Assembly: GCA_028714935.1 (NCBI GenBank)
Contig: JAQTLJ010000035.1
Coordinates: forward strand, 1 to 9,281
DNA length: 9,281 bases
Direction of reading: 5' to 3'
From: Candidatus Margulisiibacteriota bacterium
GTDB taxonomy: Bacteria > Margulisbacteria > WOR-1 > O2-12-FULL-45-9
Part shown: positions 5,673 through 9,281 of the stretch, piece after piece
How the letters are laid out: every line of letters starts with the position of its first letter
Numbering within the stretch: the first letter of the stretch is position 1
Position numbers and translations under genes: made by a program
The notes under the pieces: model-generated
The model's database searches: none
What the model was told of the DNA's origin: nothing
The model's input: the letters and a program-made list of their open reading frames with translations, nothing else

Positions 5673-6893
5673 CCGGTCAGTTAACGCGGTCTTCGGGACA
5701 TCAAGGAAGCGGGCGACTTTTGCGGTTTCACCTTTGGCTTTTTCCAATAACACTGCATAAAGCTTCCGCTCAAACACTTGCCTCGCCTTTTCCAGCGGCA
5801 AGTCTTCGCTCAGGCCTTTTTTTTGCGCCGCATTGACCAGGCCATTTAGATCGACCGGGAAATTTTTCAGTTCCAGCTTATCCGAATCAGCCGACAGGAC
5901 CGCTTCTTCGATCAATCTTTCCAGCTCAAGATAATTGCCGGGATAATCATAAGCGGCCAGCAGGTCAAGGACATCAGCGGCAAGATACTTGATGTTTTTG
6001 CCGTGCTTGCGCGCAGAGCTTGCCAAATAAAACTCGACCAGATAAGGCAGGTCGGCTTTGCGGTCGCGCAGTTTCGGAACTTCGATAACAACGTAATTCT
6101 TGCCGGCCTTCTGAGCCTGGCTCTTGTTATAAACGCCAATGATCGCCCGGATACTTTTATCGATCTTGTTCGGCCGCTCATGGAAAAAATTAAACACGCT
6201 CAGCAGGAATAATTCGTCCAGGTTATGCAAAGTATCGAGATAGATCGTGCCCGCCGCGGCCGGGATGGCCATCAGCTCCTGGATCGTTGTCCAGAAATGG
6301 GCCTCGAGCGCCTCCTTGCGGAACGCCGCCAGATCGACCCGGGCCAATTTCCTCTCTTTTCTCGGGCCGTTAAGATGGATCAATTCGGCGATCTGCTCTT
6401 TTGGTATTCCCCGCTCCCCGACCAGGATAACATCCTTGTTCCCCCGCAGGATCTCCTGGATCTCCGAAAGCATTTTCTTCAAACCTGGGCTTTCGCCGCG
6501 CAGCCACTCCAGTCCCTCCGGCCAGCGCAGTTTGACTTCTTCTTTGGGCAGGTTCGTTTCCACCGCGCGCTGCAGATGCTCCGCGTCGATCGGCTTTCTT
6601 AAGAACTCCTCAACTCCCAGCTTGGTCGCCGAGACGGCCAGCGGAATGCTCCCGGAAGCGGACAGCATGATAGTCTTGACCGTCAGGCCAAGATTTTTAT
6701 AGATCTGCAAGCCGTCTTCACCTTTGAGGTCAAAATCAATGATCGCCAGGTCGGGGAGTTTCTTCGCCAGCAAAGCAGCCGCCGTTTCTTTGTCTTTCGC
6801 AGTTTCCAGGCCATAATGTTTCCCCAGCGTTTCTTTGACCGCTGTTTCCGTCTTATGGTCATCCGTGATCAATAAGATCGTCTTTCGTGTCAT
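5652..6893 (-). CDS. NtrC-like response regulator with degenerate AAA+ domain
   Basis: A 413-residue cytoplasmic partner of the upstream kinase. The receiver (about 4-115) is intact: acidic pair Asp11/Asp12, phospho-acceptor Asp53 in IIDFD, Ser78 and Lys100 in LRKP. Residues about 130-335 follow the sigma-54 activator AAA+ fold in order, but key sites are lost. Walker A is GERGIPKE (159-166) instead of GESGTGKE. Walker B is GTIYLDT (215-221) instead of LDE. The GAFTGA loop is absent, and the Walker A-B interval is about 10 residues shorter than in enteric NtrC. The FREDLYYRL arginine-finger segment is missing, while PKLRDRKADLP and YPGNYLELERLI remain. The C-terminus (366-410) resembles a Fis-type helix-turn-helix. 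It probably binds DNA without ATPase-driven sigma-54 activation (inference). It lies 7 bp after the kinase stop and ends in TAG. Confidence 0.9.
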   Translation of the reverse strand: MTRKTILLITDDHKTETAVKETLGKHYGLETAKDKETAAALLAKKLPDLAIIDFDLKGEDGLQIYKNLGLTVKTIMLSASGSIPLAVSATKLGVEEFLRKPIDAEHLQRAVETNLPKEEVKLRWPEGLEWLRGESPGLKKMLSEIQEILRGNKDVILVGERGIPKEQIAELIHLNGPRKERKLARVDLAAFRKEALEAHFWTTIQELMAIPAAAGTIYLDTLHNLDELFLLSVFNFFHERPNKIDKSIRAIIGVYNKSQAQKAGKNYVVIEVPKLRDRKADLPYLVEFYLASSARKHGKNIKYLAADVLDLLAAYDYPGNYLELERLIEEAVLSADSDKLELKNFPVDLNGLVNAAQKKGLSEDLPLEKARQVFERKLYAVLLEKAKGETAKVARFLDVPKTALTDRLDNLFD

Positions 6894-6899
6894 AGCTGA

Positions 6900-6928
6900 A
6901 TTATACTAAACCTTGGCTCACCGGTAAA
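6900..6928 (-). promoter_or_regulatory. Possible internal leaderless promoter for the response regulator
   Basis: On the minus strand, TTTACC (6923-6928), a 17-bp spacer, and a perfect TATAAT (6900-6905) overlapping the kinase stop codon. The expected start falls at or next to the A of the regulator's ATG (6893), and no Shine-Dalgarno is visible. This would allow the regulator to be made independently of the kinase. The -35 is only a 4/6 match, and the TATAAT may be fortuitous. Confidence 0.4.
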
Positions 6929-9281
6929 GTAACGGTGAACGTCGTCCCCTTGCCGATCTCGCTGTCAACATCGATGTAGCCTTTATGGCCGTCAACAATA
7001 CTATGGGTGATCGTCAGCCCAAGCCCGGTGCCGCCGTATTTGGTCGTAAAGAACGGGTCGAATAGTTTTTTGATCGTATCTTCTGGGATGCCGTGCCCGG
7101 TGTCAGAAACCTGGACCTTTATCTGCCGCACTTCATCCTCGAGTCTTTTCCCCGGCACGGTCGCCACTTTCAACTCCCCACCACCCGACATTGCCTGGAT
7201 CGCGTTCAAGATCAAATTGGAAAAGACCTGGGAGATCTGGCTCCTGTCGACCTCGATCTCCGGTAGTGCCCCAAAGTTCCTGACGATCTTGACCTCGGCC
7301 GCCCTGGCCTGGTCCTCGAAATATTTTAGCGTCTCTTCGATCAGCTCATTGAGGTTCGTCCTTTCAAAGTTCAGGGCGGTCGCCCGGGCAAAGCTGAGAA
7401 GGCTTTCAACGATCCGGTCGATCCGGTTGATCTCTCTGGGGATGATCTCGCTGATCTTAGCCTTAAATTCCGGGTCATCGATCTTTTTGGGCAGCAGCTG
7501 GGACAGGACTTTCATCGAGGAGAGCGGGTTCTTGATCTCGTGGGCCATCCCCGCCGCCATGGTCGCCAGCGCCGCCAGCTTGTCCGCCCGCCGCACCTTC
7601 TCCTCCAGTTCCTTGACTTCGGAAAGGTCCTGGAGAGTGACGAGCGCTCCGATCTTTTTACCGTGATGATCATAGAGAACGGTGGAAGAGAAGGACACCG
7701 GGACCAAGCCCCTTTCGGGGGAGGCAAGACTGGAATCAAAATTCACATAGCATTTCCCTTTATTCAAGGTGTTTTCCACGATATTTGCGACCATCCCCCT
7801 CTTTCCCCAGATCTCCTCACAGTTCTTGCCGAGCACTTCCGCGGTTTTCCGGCCGGTGATCTTTTCCGCCATCAAATTGTAAGTGACGACCCGGCCTTTG
7901 CCGTCCACCGTCAGCACGCCGCTGACCATCGACTCCAGTATCTTCTCGCTGTAGTCCTTCATGTTGACCACTTCATCATAAAGGCGGGCATTGTCGAGGG
8001 CAACCGCGGTCTGGTTGGCCAGAGTAACGAGCAGCCCGATATCTTCGGCGGTAAAAACATCGCCGGATAACTTATCACCCAGGGCGATGATGCCGATCAG
8101 TTCTTCTTTGGAGATGATCGGCACCCAGATCGAGATCCCCAGCCTTTCCATCTCGTCGCGGACTTCGGCGGACTCGATCTCGTCCCTGACCAGGATATCC
8201 TTGGTCCTGGACAACCAGGCAATGATCGGGCTGCCGACATCAATCTCAATTTTTTTATAGCGCGGCAGGGAGAGCGCGACCGAACGGAAATGCTCCCGCT
8301 CCCGGTCCATCAGGAGGAAAGAGATCTCGGAAACTTTCATGGTGTCAATAAAGGAAGCGACGATCAGCCTGGTCAATTCCTCGAGCTTAATGACGGAGGC
8401 GATCTGCTGGCTGATCTCACGCAGGGTCTTTTGGTAATCGTACCGCCCCCGGAAAAAGAGCCGGTCGGTCACGTTCTGGAAGCCGCGGACCAGCGGCTGG
8501 TAAACTACCGCGATCAGCAAAGCGGCCGCGGCGGTGATCAGCAGTGATGAGTAGCCCATTAGCCGCCGGAAAACCGTCTCCGAGGCGATGACCGCCAGCG
8601 CATAAAGCGCCATGATCAGGACGGTCGCGGTGCCGTAAACGGTGCTCCGCTGGATCACCACTTCAATGCTCATCAGGCGGTGCTTGACAATGGCGTAGGC
8701 GACAAAGCCGACCAGAAAGAGGAGGAAAAACGGCCCGAAAGCGGTGAACTGAAACAGGCCGAAAAGCGGCAAAATAAGGTTCGGGGTGGCGGCGCTGATG
8801 ACCGTCAGAAAACAACCGAGAAAGACATAGCCGAGCTGGATCTTCTGGACGCCGGTCGAACTTCTGTATTTAATGATCAACTCGATCAACCCGCAGCTGA
8901 TGTAAATCAAAAAATACAGGACAAAATACTGATAGCCCGGGCCGCTCACCGGCTGCACCCTGCCGCCGATAACCGCGACCTTTCTGGTGATCAGGTCAGT
9001 CGGCACGATGAGCAGCATTGCCAGGGTCGGGATGGCAAGCAGCACATGTTGGAACCACTTGATCTCAAACCGTTTCCTGGGAAAAGCCCAGCTGAAATAA
9101 AGAAAGGCAACGGGAATAATGACCGGGCCCAGAAAAACTATCCTGCCCCAAAAAACAACATGTTGAGAAGTCCCGAGCAGATAGATCGATAATGCCCAAA
9201 AAGCCAGGGAGAGCGTCATTAAAGAAAACGAACGGTTGCTTTCGTGTTTGGGATCGTTAAAAAAGACCAATAAACCAAGCG
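6901..9281 (-). CDS. Membrane sensor histidine kinase, 5'-partial (multi-pass TM, GAF, PAS, HisKA, HATPase)
   Basis: Autophosphorylating sensor kinase, presumably signalling to the regulator 7 bp downstream. Residue 1 below is the codon at 9268-9270. That codon is TTG, and the frame stays open to the window edge (Leu-Gly-Leu precede it), so the true start is outside. About eight hydrophobic segments lie between 1 and 260 (roughly 19-33, 41-63, 73-90, 115-133, 147-161, 175-195, 214-232 and 243-258). A GAF domain spans about 285-425. A PAS domain spans about 437-550, with SMVSGVLTVDGKGRVVTYN. A short coiled coil leads to HisKA with phospho-accepting His577 in GMAHEIKNPLSS. The ATPase has N-box NLILNAIQAM (685-694), DTGHGIP (723-729), and DPFFTTKYGGTGLGL (738-752). 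All kinase boxes are intact, NtrB/AtoS-like. It ends with TAA. The GAF and membrane domains suggest a small-molecule or envelope signal, which cannot be named. Confidence 0.95.
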   Translation of the reverse strand, partial: LGLLVFFNDPKHESNRSFSLMTLSLAFWALSIYLLGTSQHVVFWGRIVFLGPVIIPVAFLYFSWAFPRKRFEIKWFQHVLLAIPTLAMLLIVPTDLITRKVAVIGGRVQPVSGPGYQYFVLYFLIYISCGLIELIIKYRSSTGVQKIQLGYVFLGCFLTVISAATPNLILPLFGLFQFTAFGPFFLLFLVGFVAYAIVKHRLMSIEVVIQRSTVYGTATVLIMALYALAVIASETVFRRLMGYSSLLITAAAALLIAVVYQPLVRGFQNVTDRLFFRGRYDYQKTLREISQQIASVIKLEELTRLIVASFIDTMKVSEISFLLMDREREHFRSVALSLPRYKKIEIDVGSPIIAWLSRTKDILVRDEIESAEVRDEMERLGISIWVPIISKEELIGIIALGDKLSGDVFTAEDIGLLVTLANQTAVALDNARLYDEVVNMKDYSEKILESMVSGVLTVDGKGRVVTYNLMAEKITGRKTAEVLGKNCEEIWGKRGMVANIVENTLNKGKCYVNFDSSLASPERGLVPVSFSSTVLYDHHGKKIGALVTLQDLSEVKELEEKVRRADKLAALATMAAGMAHEIKNPLSSMKVLSQLLPKKIDDPEFKAKISEIIPREINRIDRIVESLLSFARATALNFERTNLNELIEETLKYFEDQARAAEVKIVRNFGALPEIEVDRSQISQVFSNLILNAIQAMSGGGELKVATVPGKRLEDEVRQIKVQVSDTGHGIPEDTIKKLFDPFFTTKYGGTGLGLTITHSIVDGHKGYIDVDSEIGKGTTFTVTLPVSQGLV

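Noticed and set aside
7708..7721. Hairpin CCCC-GAAA-GGGG within the kinase PAS domain as a regulatory element or inserted repeat
   Set aside because: The stem is only about 4 bp with no T-tract, and the encoded PAS segment has a normal length, so neither a terminator nor an insertion is supported.
8680..9192. Plus-strand 170-codon frame rich in charged residues
   Set aside because: It lies opposite the hydrophobic membrane segments of the kinase, and antisense of such codons gives charged, Gln/Lys-rich peptides. No start-site support was seen.
9268..9270. TTG as the start of the histidine kinase
   Set aside because: The frame continues open to the window edge, and the first visible residues fall at the end of a likely membrane helix, so the gene almost certainly begins outside.
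6901..9281. Sigma-54 (-24/-12) promoters linked to the NtrC-like system
   Set aside because: No convincing TGGCAC-N5-TTGC-type sequence was seen upstream of any gene in the window.

Overview
This 9.3 kb window is almost entirely protein-coding and looks like chromosome from an uncultured bacterium of moderate GC content. I recognise no plasmid, phage, transposase, tRNA, rRNA or CRISPR. Lineage is uncertain. The palindrome GCGATCGC is repeated, heptameric short repeats are present, and several starts look leaderless. Together these weakly suggest a relative of Cyanobacteria, such as the candidate Margulisbacteria/Saganbacteria groups, but this is a low-confidence guess from memory of such genomes.

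Left block (1-4294, minus strand). Transcription runs leftward through a LigB-type dioxygenase-like protein, AMMECR1, argC, argJ and argB. The first three junctions are 4-bp stop/start overlaps (ATGA, TTGA, ATGA), so the two AMMECR1-system genes appear translationally coupled to arginine biosynthesis. ArgC, ArgJ and ArgB make three steps between glutamate and acetylornithine. ArgJ recycles the acetyl group, which fits a cyclic pathway. argB runs off the left edge and is interrupted by an in-frame TAG, although its reading frame is well conserved on both sides. argJ carries an 8-residue insertion immediately before its autoproteolysis site. Short repeats of period 7 or 8 sit inside argC, inside argJ and in the argJ-argB spacer.

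Centre (4295-5672). A 43-bp divergent spacer holds two overlapping promoter-like sequences, each predicting transcription to start within a few bases of its ATG. Rightward lies a phosphohexomutase of the archaeal-like GlmM/PGM/PMM type.

Right block (5652-9281, minus strand). A membrane histidine kinase (multi-pass membrane domain, GAF, PAS, HisKA, HATPase; 5' end outside the window) is followed after 7 bp by an NtrC-like response regulator. The regulator's receiver is intact, but its AAA+ domain has lost the Walker A core, the Walker B glutamate and the GAFTGA loop. It is therefore probably a sigma-54-independent, non-ATPase derivative. The regulator overlaps the mutase gene tail-to-tail by 21 bp.

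The observations most worth checking are the insertion at the ArgJ cleavage site, the degenerate NtrC-type regulator, and the argB amber codon.
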